Part shown: positions 44,148-54,518 of the stretch, in pieces
Numbering within the stretch: position 1 is the first letter of the stretch
Layout of the letters: every line of letters starts with the position of its first letter
NCBI RefSeq assembly: GCF_003363155.1
Contig: NZ_QRBE01000011.1
Location: 1-64,000, forward strand
DNA: 64,000 nucleotides
Source: Dyella monticola
GTDB taxonomy: Bacteria; Pseudomonadota; Gammaproteobacteria; Xanthomonadales; Rhodanobacteraceae
Direction: 5' to 3'
Notes under the pieces: generated by a model
Database searches by the model: none
The model's input: only the letters and a program-made list of their open reading frames with translations
What the model was told of the DNA's origin: nothing
Translations under genes and position numbers: made by a program

Positions 44148-44178
44148 GCCAGCCTGCTCGATGGAGCGGCTGGCTTTT
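44148..44178 (+). terminator. intrinsic terminator
   Basis: GCCAGCC (44148-44154) and GGCTGGC (44168-44174) with a 13-base loop, then TTTT. It follows the lyase-like pseudogene. Confidence 0.75.
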
Positions 44179-44190
44179 ATCGATGGTCAC

Positions 44191-44937
44191 TCAGTGTTGC
44201 GTGACGACGATGGGTTCGCCCTTGGTAATGATCATCGTGTGCTCGTATTGCGCTGACAAGTTGCCATGCGCGCCAACAAGGGTCCATCCATCGGATGTCT
44301 CGGTCACCACCCGGCTCTTGGTTGAGAGGAAGGGTTCGATGGTAATTACCATGCCATCGGTCAAGATGCGCTTGTCCGTCGGATCAAAGTACCCGGGAAT
44401 GTGTTCGGGTGATTCATGCAGCGCACGACCTACCCCGTGGCTGCCGAGGTTCTCGATGATCTTGAAGCCGTAGGTTTTCGCGGTTCGCTGGATGGCCGCG
44501 CCGATGCCATTGATGGGCTGGCCGGCGCGGGCCTGCTTCATGGCTTGCTCAAGAGCCATGCGGGTGGCGTGGCACAAACGCGTCTTCTGGGGATTGGTCG
44601 GGGGCACGATTCGCGTTCCTCCGGTATCAGCGAAATAGCCTCCCAACTCAGCAGAAACATCGACGTTCAATACGTCGCCAGCACGAATCACCCGATCACC
44701 GGGGACGCCGTGTGCGGCCTCCTCATTGATGCTGATGCAGGTCGAGCCCGGGAAGTCGTAGGTGAGCCTAGGTGCGGATCGTGCGCCGTGTCGTTCAAGC
44801 AACTGCTCGCCCAATGAATCCAGCCCACGCGTCGTCATGCCAGGTTCGGCGGCGTCGAGCATCTGGTGAAGCACATAGGAAACGATCTTGCCGATGCGTT
44901 TGAGTGCGGCGACATCGTCTTCGGTTTCGATGGTCAT
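44191..44937 (-). CDS. map: type I methionine aminopeptidase
   Basis: Removes N-terminal Met from proteins, 248 residues. The metal ligands are in NVDVSAELGGYFADTGGT, in GSHGVGRALHESP and in ITIEPF, with a final E in AQYEHTMIIT. Housekeeping map normally sits next to rpsB; this copy stands alone beside an accessory island and is probably a second paralogue. Confidence 0.93.
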   Translation of the reverse strand: MTIETEDDVAALKRIGKIVSYVLHQMLDAAEPGMTTRGLDSLGEQLLERHGARSAPRLTYDFPGSTCISINEEAAHGVPGDRVIRAGDVLNVDVSAELGGYFADTGGTRIVPPTNPQKTRLCHATRMALEQAMKQARAGQPINGIGAAIQRTAKTYGFKIIENLGSHGVGRALHESPEHIPGYFDPTDKRILTDGMVITIEPFLSTKSRVVTETSDGWTLVGAHGNLSAQYEHTMIITKGEPIVVTQH

Positions 44938-45180
44938 GTGACTTCCTATCTGAATACGTAAAACTATCCGAGAACGATGGCGCCGAAGACGAGAGAAAGA
45001 AGTTCGGGATCGAATCGCGGGGATGTGGCGCTAGTGAAACCTGACTACCTGATAGACACACGTCCATGTCCGGTTATGCATCTGCGCTCACTTGCCGGAT
45101 GCAGCCCCCAAAGCGCCGATAGCGGGGACTTTACGCGCCCCGCGTCCGGCTAACAATCCAGAGCAAACCCGATTTTGAAC

Positions 45181-45912
45181 CTAATAAGGCGTGCTTTCCA
45201 CAGACGCACCCAAAATCGGCCCGCCCTCTTGCTCCTGAACGAGGGCGGCGGTCTTCAGTTCATGTGACGAAGATGCCGGAAGCGAAAAAGTCACGCTGTC
45301 ACCGTTCCATGTTCCCAAATGGATAAGTTCGCGAACGACATTACGTTGCGCCAATGTACGACCGCTATTCTCGCCTCCACCAATAGGCACCTGTAACGTA
45401 CGCGGGTCGTATCGCACCAGCCATACATCCGCTGCGCCGCTCGATTTTGTCGAAGCCTCAATCGTTATGCTTTGACCGGACCAATCGATCGCAGGCCCGC
45501 TCCTTTGGGCGTTGCCAATCGCTTCCAGCAATTGACTACGATCCGTACCCACCAGGTCGGTCCGTCCGTTTATGTAGACCTGCGGTGTCCAAACCGTATT
45601 TCGCCGTCGGTGATGCGCATAGTCCCATTGACGTTGTGTGTAAGCATCGGTAGCGAAGGTGTCTTTCCAGCCAAGTTGATCCCAATAGGTCACACCAAAC
45701 GACAGGGCGAGTACGCCCGGTGCGGTGGCGATCGCATTGAGATTGGCCTCTGCTGGCGGGCAGGAGGAGCATCCCTGGCTTTGAAAAAGCTCCACGACAA
45801 CAGGGCTTTGCTGCGCAGCGGCCGAATGATCTTCAGCCTGCACTGCAGGTTGCAGTAACAGCAGCGCATACGTCGCTGCCACTACGCAGAAATAAAACAT
45901 CCTATTCACCAT
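45181..45912 (-). CDS. DUF1223 secreted thioredoxin-fold-like protein
   Basis: Protein of 243 residues. A signal peptide (MVNRMFYFCVVAATYALLLL) is followed by VVVELFQSQGCSSCPPAEANL, a CxxC motif at the position expected for DUF1223, a thioredoxin-like family of unknown function. The start at 45912 gives a good signal; a longer frame does not. It is divergent from the propeller gene with about 300 bases between. Confidence 0.88.
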   Translation of the reverse strand: MVNRMFYFCVVAATYALLLLQPAVQAEDHSAAAQQSPVVVELFQSQGCSSCPPAEANLNAIATAPGVLALSFGVTYWDQLGWKDTFATDAYTQRQWDYAHHRRRNTVWTPQVYINGRTDLVGTDRSQLLEAIGNAQRSGPAIDWSGQSITIEASTKSSGAADVWLVRYDPRTLQVPIGGGENSGRTLAQRNVVRELIHLGTWNGDSVTFSLPASSSHELKTAALVQEQEGGPILGASVESTPY

Positions 45913-46220
45913 AACGTCCCACAGGTCTACGCAAGGAAGGGTGTGCGGCATCGTCGCGCTGCCTTACCAGGGGTTCGTTTGACGACTGCCGGTTGTTACA
46001 CCCGCCCTGGCTGGACAGTCGCCCGTCACATTCGGTGTGCAATGTGATCATTTTGTGATGGTAAGAAACGAATCGTAGTTCGCGCGATGTGGCATTTTCA
46101 ATGTAACCAAAACGCTTCTTCCCCGAAGTAAAGAGACGTCGATGCGCACGACTATCGGGAGTCACCAGTCGCAGCAACGCAGGTTGCTGCAATTACCCAC
46201 GCTCTAATCGAGGAAGGATC
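45913..46220. other. divergent promoter region
   Basis: About 300 bases without a gene, between the DUF1223 gene and the secreted propeller gene. It ends in AGGAAGGATC just before ATG 46221, a strong ribosome-binding site. No operator is recognised. Confidence 0.5.
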
Positions 46221-47270
46221 ATGAAAAAAGTAATCTACGGATCAGCGCTTCTGGCGCTGATGGTGGCAGGTGCTGCCAACGCGCAGTCAAATGCTGGCTG
46301 GAACGACGGGGATCTCATCGTGACGGCCTCCAACACGGCCAGTAACGCGCTACTGGTTTACAACACACATGGTGCATTGGTTGAACAGATTAAGACCCAA
46401 GGCGCCGGCGGTGTCACGGGCAATGCGGGAGGTATCGCACAGAACCATGACCTTCTCGCGGTGGTCAACTTCGGATCGGGAAATGTATCGGTCTTCAGAA
46501 AACCCCACGATCACGGTTTGCTGCAGTTGGAAAAAGTCGTTCCGGCGATCACCAACCCCGTGAGTGTCGCCTTTGGCCGTGATCATCTGTATATCCTCAC
46601 TGCCACGCATATCGAATCCCATCCGATCGACCGCTTCGGCGTAAGTTCTACTGCCGATGGCGAAGCCCAATTGGTAGTGGCCGATGGTTCGGCCGCGCAG
46701 GTAGGCGTGTTGCGGGGCCAGCTTGTCATCACTGAAAAAAGCAACGTGATCGAAACGGTCAACCTCACCGCGCAAGGTGCCGTGACCGGTTCCACCCAGC
46801 GAGTAGCCAACATTCCTTCCAACGTCAATGCGCCATTTGGATTGGCCACGCGCGGGAATGACGCTTATGTGACGATCGCTCACGCTAACGAGATCAGCCT
46901 GGTGCGCAATGATGCCGTGCTGACCGTTACCGGCTCCGGTACGCAGATGGCCCCATGCTGGGTCACGCTCGATGGGCCGTTCCTGTTCTCCGCCAACTCA
47001 CCGAGCCAATCGGTATCGCGTTACGCGGTTTATGGACAGAAAATTATTCAGGACGACGCGGTTGTCGCCAAATTTTCCGGCAATCCAAGCGACATTACCT
47101 ATCGCGATGGCCTGGCCGCCGTCATTGACGCGAATGGCTCGGTGTCGCATGTCTCCATTTTCAATGTTGATGGTGACGGTGATTTCAACCTCAAAAGCGC
47201 CGTTACGATTGGTAATGCTGCCACAAATGGTGTAGCCATCATTCGAAGCGACGACAACTTCAATTACTGA
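46221..47270 (+). CDS. secreted beta-propeller protein, lactonase-like
   Basis: Protein of 349 residues with a signal peptide (MKKVIYGSALLALMVAGAANA). The repeated blade pattern (LLVYNTHGALVEQIKT, VSVFRKPHDHGLLQLEKV, VSVAFGRDHLYILT) is that of YncE/lactonase-like seven-bladed propellers. No catalytic residues can be named, so the enzymatic role is open. AGGAAGG precedes the ATG. Confidence 0.8.
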   Translation: MKKVIYGSALLALMVAGAANAQSNAGWNDGDLIVTASNTASNALLVYNTHGALVEQIKTQGAGGVTGNAGGIAQNHDLLAVVNFGSGNVSVFRKPHDHGLLQLEKVVPAITNPVSVAFGRDHLYILTATHIESHPIDRFGVSSTADGEAQLVVADGSAAQVGVLRGQLVITEKSNVIETVNLTAQGAVTGSTQRVANIPSNVNAPFGLATRGNDAYVTIAHANEISLVRNDAVLTVTGSGTQMAPCWVTLDGPFLFSANSPSQSVSRYAVYGQKIIQDDAVVAKFSGNPSDITYRDGLAAVIDANGSVSHVSIFNVDGDGDFNLKSAVTIGNAATNGVAIIRSDDNFNY

Positions 47271-47290
47271 GGTAAATCAACTTTTCCGTG

Positions 47291-47314
47291 CTGGGGAGTG
47301 TCACTACTCCCCAG
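47291..47314. terminator. hairpin after propeller gene
   Basis: CTGGGGAGT and ACTCCCCAG form a perfect 9-bp stem with a 6-base loop, 20 bases past the stop. There is no T-run, so its terminator role is uncertain. Confidence 0.5.
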
Positions 47315-47481
47315 TACTCAGCGCTGTTGCCGATCTATGGTTGCCACATTTACTGATGCCTTTTACCTGGCTCGCTTACGTGCACTTCGGTTCGGAGGCG
47401 AAAGCTTCTGATTGAGGCTGCACCCGAGGTGCTGCCCTCACATGACACGTTTTAGCTAAGGAAACTTGCGAGTGCAACGGC

Positions 47482-48138
47482 TCATGCCGGACGGTAGACG
47501 ACCCCCACGATGCCACCGCTGTAGGGCGTTGCGCTGACCAGGTGCAAATCAGCAGTGCTGTAACGTCCGCCGAACAGTCGTTGGCCTTGGCCCAGTAAAA
47601 CCGGATGAATCGCTAATCGATATTCGTCAATGAGGCCGGAGGCAATGAGGCTTTGGGCGAACCGGACACCGCCATGTGCAAGGATGAAATCGCCCGGCTG
47701 TTCTTTCAGTCGAAGAATTTCCTCTGCGAGATCACCGCGTGCCACCGTGGGTTCGGCCCACGACTTCAGCACCGCCGCTGTCGGCGTAACGCTGGGGCGC
47801 CCCTTGGTGAGGCCCGCTTCCGCCTCGGCGGTCCGATCCACTCGCGTGCCGTCCTTGATCCCTGTCTTCGAAAAAACGATCTTGGGGATGTCGTTCATCG
47901 ACGCCGTGAACGGCGTGTCCGAAAAGGGCCAGAAGGCGGCCATGTCGTAATAGCTGCAACTCCCCATGATGTGCACGCCCGCTTCGCGAAGCGTATCGAC
48001 CAGCCGCTCTCTGGAATCGGCGCTCGATGACCGGAATATCCAATCGAGCTCGCCGTTCGGTCCGGCGACAAAGCCGTCCAGGGAGACGGACATCTTCAAG
48101 ACCAGCTTTCGTTTTGTTGCCGTTGCGGTAGCCATCAT
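47482..48138 (-). CDS. dihydrofolate reductase family (RibD C-terminal-like) protein
   Basis: Protein of 218 residues. KMSVSLDGFVAGPNGELDW and DFILAHGGVRFAQSLIASGLIDEYRL are typical of the RibD-C/DHFR-like family, NADPH-dependent reductases of unknown substrate. It is not the housekeeping folA enzyme. It stands alone. Confidence 0.88.
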   Translation of the reverse strand: MMATATATKRKLVLKMSVSLDGFVAGPNGELDWIFRSSSADSRERLVDTLREAGVHIMGSCSYYDMAAFWPFSDTPFTASMNDIPKIVFSKTGIKDGTRVDRTAEAEAGLTKGRPSVTPTAAVLKSWAEPTVARGDLAEEILRLKEQPGDFILAHGGVRFAQSLIASGLIDEYRLAIHPVLLGQGQRLFGGRYSTADLHLVSATPYSGGIVGVVYRPA

Positions 48139-48359
48139 TCCTCCTTCGTCTTATTCGCAGCGCTGTAACGCCAATGTCGATCTTGGCGCCTTCATGGAAC
48201 ACGACGAACGGGGGAAGCGCGTTTCGACACGGCGGCCTCCGCAAGATCCAACATCGCAAGAGGCTATTACGGGTCGGAAGCCGAATTGGATTTTTTTAAA
48301 ATGGAGTCTTGCGTGCCGTCAGTCAGCCCGACTGGCTATGTTTGGCGACTGCTTGCCGC

Positions 48360-49136
48360 TCAATGACCCGAGAGGGGCACAACGACATGCAACACCAGGT
48401 CCGCGCTGAAGTGAGCCAGCATGGCGTGTTCCAATCCGCACTTCCAGAATAGCGTGCCCGTCACCAGGCCGACGATCGCATTGAGCAATACGATTTCGCC
48501 GATCAACATCGGCGTATGGCTCATGCCTGCTCCGAACGCGTAGGGTAAATGACCTACACCAAATAGAACCGCAGCCAGAATGATCGCGAGCACAAACATC
48601 CAGGGTCGTGCTTGCCGTCGGTTGAATAAAGCAAACAGCCATACAAACAGGCTCACGAGAAACAAGCGCAACATTATTTCTTCGCCCGTGCCGCCATATA
48701 GCGATGCCAAAGCGCCGCGCCAAGATTGTCCAAGGCGTGAAATGCCCTCGACTGGCGGCGTTATTTTCGGGCCTAGTAGCGCCAGCACCGCCACGAGTGC
48801 ACCGGTTATCACGCCGACAAGCACTGCCAAACGCCAATGGGTGCGAACGACTGGTTCGCGCCGGGAGCGATCGACGAAAGCGCGCAGCCATGGCGCATCC
48901 AACCCGTACTGCGTACCCAAGCTCAACCCGATCCATCCCAGCAAGAAGCATTGAAGACCCGCTTGCACCAGAGCTATGACGAAAAAAGGTACATGTAACT
49001 TCGACATGACTCCCGGCATCGTCATGACAAGATAGGGCTGCAATGCAAGCGTCGCGATGACCGCCATCGCACTGAGAAACAGCGCAAGTTTCACATTTGA
49101 TTTACGCATCGGCGACAGCGTTAATGTCATCGACAT
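48360..49136 (-). CDS. CPBP family intramembrane metalloprotease
   Basis: Membrane protein of 258 residues with about seven hydrophobic segments. The CPBP/Abi motifs EEIMLR (EExxxR) and FGVGH (FxxxH) are both intact, so it should be an active intramembrane protease. The start at 49136 is fixed by AAGGAGGAA six bases upstream. Substrate unknown. Confidence 0.87.
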   Translation of the reverse strand: MSMTLTLSPMRKSNVKLALFLSAMAVIATLALQPYLVMTMPGVMSKLHVPFFVIALVQAGLQCFLLGWIGLSLGTQYGLDAPWLRAFVDRSRREPVVRTHWRLAVLVGVITGALVAVLALLGPKITPPVEGISRLGQSWRGALASLYGGTGEEIMLRLFLVSLFVWLFALFNRRQARPWMFVLAIILAAVLFGVGHLPYAFGAGMSHTPMLIGEIVLLNAIVGLVTGTLFWKCGLEHAMLAHFSADLVLHVVVPLSGH

Positions 49137-49311
49137 GGCATTCCTCCTTGATTCAATCAACGTGAAATTCGATGGTTGCTCGTAATGGGCGGCACTTACG
49201 TCAGATATTACGTTTACGACTTCCTCAACGCTGACATACCTGTTTATGGGCTATGGCATGCCTGCTTCGGGCTGCAGATTCAGCCAGCAAATGAATCCGG
49301 TCCGTATCGAA

Positions 49312-50049
49312 TCAGGAACTCCGGGGCTCTTTGATGCCACGTAGCAGCAACCATAGGCCGACAACCATTTCATACAGGCCTGCCGGAGTATCGAAATTCA
49401 CGCCCACCGGGTTAGTAGGCCAGACAATAGTCACCATCGTGCCTGCCAGCATGACTGCATAGCTCAACAAACCGAATCCGGCTAACAATCGGGGGGTATA
49501 ACGGGATTTGAGAAATAGCCAACTGAAAACAACGCAGCCCAGCGATAAGAAGATCAAACCAATGTTGTAGCCCGCATCGTGCGTGTCATTGAACAACCAG
49601 ACGAGACTCTGTATTTGCTGACGTGAAAACACCGCGGCATATCGAGCATCGGTCAGTAGCGACAACATGGTCAGACTGTTGAGTGTAATGACACCCAGTA
49701 CCGCGGCTTCCGCTACGCGCCAGAACGCGGCGAGCAATGCCAGATTTCTGGCGACCGGCCGAAGCACGACGTACAGTGCCACCGCGATGCCAATATCACC
49801 GGTAAAAGCCACCAGGTCGCTGACAATACCGACACGAAAAAGAAGCAGGTGATTAAGGATGGCTGTCGCTGTCTTCGCTGGATCGTTGTCGGCGATCAAT
49901 CCGCCGCGACCGCTGAATTCACCAAACACACCGCACACCATCAGCAGCAGAAACAGAGCACCTGCCACCCTTGCGGCCACGCGCTGAGATCGATCGATCG
50001 CGGTACTCGCCACGTCACTCCCCCACCACGCCATAGGTTGGCGCGGCAT
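49312..50049 (-). CDS. DUF4386 family membrane protein
   Basis: Protein of 245 residues with about six membrane segments. The opening RVAARVAGALFLLLMVCGV and the run of hydrophobic helices match DUF4386, a family of unknown function. Transcribed alone. Confidence 0.8.
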   Translation of the reverse strand: MPRQPMAWWGSDVASTAIDRSQRVAARVAGALFLLLMVCGVFGEFSGRGGLIADNDPAKTATAILNHLLLFRVGIVSDLVAFTGDIGIAVALYVVLRPVARNLALLAAFWRVAEAAVLGVITLNSLTMLSLLTDARYAAVFSRQQIQSLVWLFNDTHDAGYNIGLIFLSLGCVVFSWLFLKSRYTPRLLAGFGLLSYAVMLAGTMVTIVWPTNPVGVNFDTPAGLYEMVVGLWLLLRGIKEPRSS

Positions 50050-50419
50050 CGATAGTTAGATGACCTGGTGCACGAACTTGAATCACACTCGACTGGACAA
50101 AGCTAACACCCGGCCCTGGACCGGCGAGTGCCAGAGGTCACCATGCAATAAAGCACGTGCCTATTTGGGATGTTCGCTTTGAGCTACAACTTCAGCCGGT
50201 CGATGCAACACATGGTTAAAACCGTTCGACTGAAGTCGCAGTCGAAAGCAGACCTCTTGAAAATCACCCTTGCGGTCACTTTACTTCACGCAGCAAGCAA
50301 TCCTTGAAGTTCGGCTTCAAGATGCCCTCGCTCACTGCATGTGACATCCACACCGTTTGATATGAGCGCAGCGCGCAAGAGGTCGAAACTCGCTTGCGTA
50401 TTTTGCCTTTACGGAAGGG
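50050..50419. other. gene-free spacer
   Basis: About 370 bases. I see no gene, repeat or operator that stands out. Confidence 0.5.
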
Positions 50420-50788
50420 CTACGCCTCGGGCTCGTGGCAAACCACTTCGATGTTGTGCCCGTCCGGACCTATGACGAAGGCAGCATAGTAGTTCGCGTG
50501 GTAGTTTGGTCGCAGGCCGGGCGCACCGTGGTCGCTACCACCGGCATCCAGTGCCGCGCGATAGAACGCGTCGACTTGCCCGCGATTCCTGGCCACGAAT
50601 GCCAGGTGAAGATGCGCCGGTTTCTCCTCGGTATGCAGCAAGCACAAGGAGGTTTTACCGTCCGAGCTGAGCTCAATACCGCCCGGCCTTTCATGGACGA
50701 CCGCTATGCCTAGCGGTTCGAGCGCCATGAGGAAGAACGCTTTACTCGTTGCATAATCGCTGACTCCGACCACGACGTGGTCAAACAT
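50420..50788 (-). CDS. VOC (glyoxalase/bleomycin resistance fold) protein
   Basis: Protein of 122 residues. The start at 50788 is supported by AGGAGG six bases upstream and gives MFDHVVVGVSDY, the usual VOC opening. The C-terminus FVIGPDGHNIEVVCHEP has the conserved metal-ligand Glu. Substrate unknown. A longer frame to 50848 lacks support. Confidence 0.88.
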   Translation of the reverse strand: MFDHVVVGVSDYATSKAFFLMALEPLGIAVVHERPGGIELSSDGKTSLCLLHTEEKPAHLHLAFVARNRGQVDAFYRAALDAGGSDHGAPGLRPNYHANYYAAFVIGPDGHNIEVVCHEPEA

Positions 50789-50860
50789 ACGTCCTCCTGA
50801 CGGCGCGGGCTTGTGTTGCCTATGGTTGTTGGTGTGTGTTTCGACCATCCGTGGCGTTTT

Positions 50861-52555
50861 TCAAAGCGACACGCCCTTGAACAAGGACGCGTCGGGACCG
50901 TATTGAAGTTGCTCGACACTCTTGCGAAGCACCGGATATGCCACGCGCTTGCCGGCGTCATCCTTTGCCTCACCACGCCAGAATAATTGGCCTGCGGCGG
51001 GAATGGCGTCTTTTAGAAGGCCGTTGACGGTTGTCTCGTAGCTGTAATCCAGCGTCCCTTTGTCATTCCATACGGCAATCTGTCCACCGACAGGTCCCTG
51101 TTGTGTGCTGCAATCGGCGGGCAAGCGTTTGCTCCAGCCCTCGTACAACGCGTCGCCGCGCAGACCGTTGGGGTTGTCGTAGACGGGGCCAAAGGGAACG
51201 ACATACCAGTCGCCGAACGATTCGATCCATGTGAACCCGCGATCGCTCCAGTTGATCTTCGCTTCGTCACCCCAGTTGATCCAGCGCTGGATCACGAACG
51301 ATTTATCCAGCCCTGTTGCCATATCGGCGCTACCCCATATTTCGACCTGTTTGCCGTGTTGCTGCAAGAACCTGCCCAGCTTGTTGAGGTAGTTGATCTG
51401 CGCGGCGATGCTGACTTTGCCGCCATTGACGTTGACTTCGTCGCCACCGATGTGGATGTCCTTGGAACGAAACCACGGCAGGAATTCAGTGAAAACGGAC
51501 TCCACGTAGTCCAGCGTACGAGGATTGGCCGGATCAAGCGTGCCGCCGGCTGGCGAGTCGCCCGCATAGGCCAGATCCGGGCGCGCCAGCACAAAGGCTC
51601 CCGCGTGTCCCGGCGTATCGATCTCCGGCACGATCGTTACGCCATTGGCTGCGGCGACCTGCTCCAGCGCATCCCAGTCCCGGCGCGTGTAGTAGTGGCC
51701 GTCCGCGGGTACGAGCCCGGCGAAGGCGGGGTTGTCACTCTTCAAGCGGAAGGAGCGGCTCAACCATGACTTCTTGTCGTCGCTCAGCACCTGATCGTTG
51801 AGATGAAGGTGCAAGGTATTGAGCTTGTACCACCCCATGAAGCGGATGTAGTCCTTTAGAAACGTGACATCGGCAAACTTTCTGCCAACGTCAAACATGA
51901 CCGCTCGCTCGCGATAGCGTGGGTAATCCACGGCACGGCCGCGCGGAAGCGCGTCATGTTTTCCATCTTGGTGACCATCCAGTACCAGCATTTGGAGCAG
52001 TGTGCGACCGGCGTAGAACACGCCATCGCGCGTATTCGCACACACGGTAACGTGAGCACCGATATCGAGCGTGTACCCCTCCTGCCCGATGACCGACGCC
52101 GGCGCTCCACAATGTGCCAGCCGCACGACGATATCGCGTGGTTCTGCGCGGGTGCCTCGCTGCACAATCACCTTCAGTCCTGAGACCGCGTGAATATCAT
52201 CCGACAACCGCACGGCGATGGGTTCCAGCACGGTGGCGCCGGCGGGATCGATGAGCAGGCGCGAACGGTGATTCAAGCGCCAGCTACCTGCGCCTCCTTG
52301 CCATGTCTGCAGGGTTGGCACGACGAGAGGAGCGGCATTAGCTTTTGAAGGCCCGGCCTCGGCCATCGTCGGTGCCGCGGCGGCCGCGCCCAGCGCAGCC
52401 AGCCATGACAATACGCTCGCTGCCACGCACACGGGGCCGCTGCGTACAGGGTGAGCTGGCCTGGGTTTTTCTTCTACCGGATTCAGGCGCCGCCGAGACG
52501 TCCGCTGCTTCACACCTTCATTGCCGCCCGCGCGCTGCTTCTTCAATGACGTCAT
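50861..52555 (-). CDS. beta-N-acetylhexosaminidase, GH20
   Basis: Exo-hexosaminidase of about 564 residues releasing GlcNAc from chitin or glycans. A GH20b-type N-terminal domain (about 70-190) precedes the barrel. The catalytic Asp-Glu pair lies in DIHIGGDEVN. A hydrophobic N-terminal stretch (about 40-65) suggests export. ATG 52555 is preferred over an upstream TTG. Confidence 0.9.
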   Translation of the reverse strand: MTSLKKQRAGGNEGVKQRTSRRRLNPVEEKPRPAHPVRSGPVCVAASVLSWLAALGAAAAAPTMAEAGPSKANAAPLVVPTLQTWQGGAGSWRLNHRSRLLIDPAGATVLEPIAVRLSDDIHAVSGLKVIVQRGTRAEPRDIVVRLAHCGAPASVIGQEGYTLDIGAHVTVCANTRDGVFYAGRTLLQMLVLDGHQDGKHDALPRGRAVDYPRYRERAVMFDVGRKFADVTFLKDYIRFMGWYKLNTLHLHLNDQVLSDDKKSWLSRSFRLKSDNPAFAGLVPADGHYYTRRDWDALEQVAAANGVTIVPEIDTPGHAGAFVLARPDLAYAGDSPAGGTLDPANPRTLDYVESVFTEFLPWFRSKDIHIGGDEVNVNGGKVSIAAQINYLNKLGRFLQQHGKQVEIWGSADMATGLDKSFVIQRWINWGDEAKINWSDRGFTWIESFGDWYVVPFGPVYDNPNGLRGDALYEGWSKRLPADCSTQQGPVGGQIAVWNDKGTLDYSYETTVNGLLKDAIPAAGQLFWRGEAKDDAGKRVAYPVLRKSVEQLQYGPDASLFKGVSL

Positions 52556-52918
52556 CTTTCCAATACCCTGCAACCATGATCGTGTCCACGTGTGGACTGC
52601 CCGAGATTAAGGCACTTGCAGTTCATGGTGAAAGGATCTTGCTTCAGGAACGATGCAGCGCATGGCGACCGGTAACTTATTGCGCCGGGCCATCCTGGCG
52701 ATGACGGTTTGGCGTTGTCGGGCAGCGCACGATGACGATGCCCAATCTCGGCGTCGGTCTCACCCAACAGTCCAGAGAATGGTCACGCCCGAGACGCCTC
52801 CGCTGATCCCTATCCGCCTCCATTCGTCCCTGAGCCCTGTCACTCCATCCCCATTCATCTGGCTCAATGACGCCTGATAAGCGACTATTTTGGTTCAACC
52901 CTCCTAAGGAACGTCACC
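52556..52918. other. divergent promoter spacer
   Basis: About 360 bases between the GH20 gene and the glycosyltransferase gene. No gene is supported. CTAAGGA lies eight bases before the GTG start of the latter. Confidence 0.5.
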
Positions 52919-54445
52919 GTGCCTGGACGCGATCTGCCCAACGCTCCCATAGCTGCTGCTCGCTCGCAGAGGAGCTTCATGCCAGTGCTCGTCATTGCGC
53001 TGGTCTTTGGTGCAGCCCACATGCTGACCAACGGGCAGTACGGCTTTCACCGGGATGAATTGCAATTCCTGAGCGATGCGCAGCATATGGATTGGGGCTT
53101 CGTGCCTTATCCGCCACTGACTGCTGCACTGGAACATCTCAGCCTGACGATGTTTGGCCTGTCGCTGGTGGGCCTGCGGCTGTTTTCGGTGCTGGCACAG
53201 GTTCTGGTGATAGTGGTCAGCGGCCTTATGGCCCGCGACCTCGGCGGTGGCCGGCTGGCGCAAGTCTTTACGGCCATCGCGGTGGCGCTGTCGCCGTTGC
53301 CGATCTTCGAGGCGACGGAATTTCAGTACACCTCTTTCGATATGTTGTGGTGGGTGCTTATCGCCTGGAGTGCGATTCGTTTGCTGCGCGACAACGAACC
53401 GCGCTGGTGGCTGGCGATTGGCCTGTTTGCGGGCCTTGGCCTGCAGACCAAGTATTCGATCGCCTTCGAGCTTATGGGTGTGCTGGTGGGCGTGCTGCTT
53501 ACCGATGCGCGGCGCTATGTCGCCAGCAGTTGGTTCTGGGCTGGCGGTGCCATCGCGCTGCTGCTGTTTGCGCCCAACCTCGCGTGGCTCGTCCGCCACG
53601 ACTTCATTTCCTACCATTTCCTGCAAGGTATCCACGCGCGTGACGTAGCCGACGGACGCGCGGACGGTTTCCTGCTTGATCAGTTCCTGCTGAATGCCAA
53701 TCTCTTCGCCGCGCCGGTTTGGCTTGCGGGCCTGTTCGCGTACGTGCGCGATCGCCGCTATCGCATGCTCGCCTGGATGTATGCGGTGCCGCTGCTGTTG
53801 TTCCTGTTTGCGCAGGGACGCTTCTATTACACCGCTGCGACATACCCCATGCTTCTGGCCATGGGATCGGTGGTCGGAGAACGGTGGTTGCACACCCTGC
53901 GTCCCGCATGGCGGGTCAGCGTTGCAACCCTGCTGTTTACGGGTGTTTTCGCCATCGGCCTATATGCGACGCTGTGCCTCGTGCCGCTCGCATCAAGCGG
54001 CCCACTGCGCGACTTCGCACTTGGCAAGAGCAGCGATCTGCGTGAAGAAATCGGCTGGAATGAACTCGTCACCGAAGTCGCAGTCATCCGCGATGCACTG
54101 CCGGCCGAACAGCAAGCCCATCTGGGCATCGTGGTCGGGAACTATGGCGAATACGGTGCCATCGCCATACTCGGGCAGGCATATCACCTGCCCACGCCGA
54201 TCACTGCCGTCAATTCCGGGTGGCTGCGCGGTTATCCGCACACACCGCCCACTACCTTCATCGTGTTGGGAAGTTCGCACGAACGCGCCGATGAACTTTT
54301 CACCGGCTGCCGTCTCGCCGGCCACTTGACCAACGCCTGGGGCGTGGCCAATGAGGAAAGCACGTCTCACCCCGATATCTTTGTATGCGGCCCGACGCGC
54401 AAGCCACTGAGTGTGCTTTGGGCGCATGGACCTGAATTTGGATGA
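52919..54445 (+). CDS. GT39-family membrane glycosyltransferase
   Basis: Membrane protein of 508 residues with about ten hydrophobic segments, of the PMT/ArnT-like GT39 family that uses polyprenyl-phosphate sugars. The catalytic acidic pair is in FHRDELQFL in the first periplasmic loop. The GTG at 52919 has AAGGA upstream; an ATG at 52979 would shorten the N-terminus by 20 residues. The acceptor is unknown. Confidence 0.87.
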   Translation: MPGRDLPNAPIAAARSQRSFMPVLVIALVFGAAHMLTNGQYGFHRDELQFLSDAQHMDWGFVPYPPLTAALEHLSLTMFGLSLVGLRLFSVLAQVLVIVVSGLMARDLGGGRLAQVFTAIAVALSPLPIFEATEFQYTSFDMLWWVLIAWSAIRLLRDNEPRWWLAIGLFAGLGLQTKYSIAFELMGVLVGVLLTDARRYVASSWFWAGGAIALLLFAPNLAWLVRHDFISYHFLQGIHARDVADGRADGFLLDQFLLNANLFAAPVWLAGLFAYVRDRRYRMLAWMYAVPLLLFLFAQGRFYYTAATYPMLLAMGSVVGERWLHTLRPAWRVSVATLLFTGVFAIGLYATLCLVPLASSGPLRDFALGKSSDLREEIGWNELVTEVAVIRDALPAEQQAHLGIVVGNYGEYGAIAILGQAYHLPTPITAVNSGWLRGYPHTPPTTFIVLGSSHERADELFTGCRLAGHLTNAWGVANEESTSHPDIFVCGPTRKPLSVLWAHGPEFG

Positions 54446-54518
54446 CGCATCGCACACGCGGGCGCGCGGCGCGTTCGAAGTGCGTTGACAATTCGGCGAT
54501 ACGGCTATTGTTTGCGTA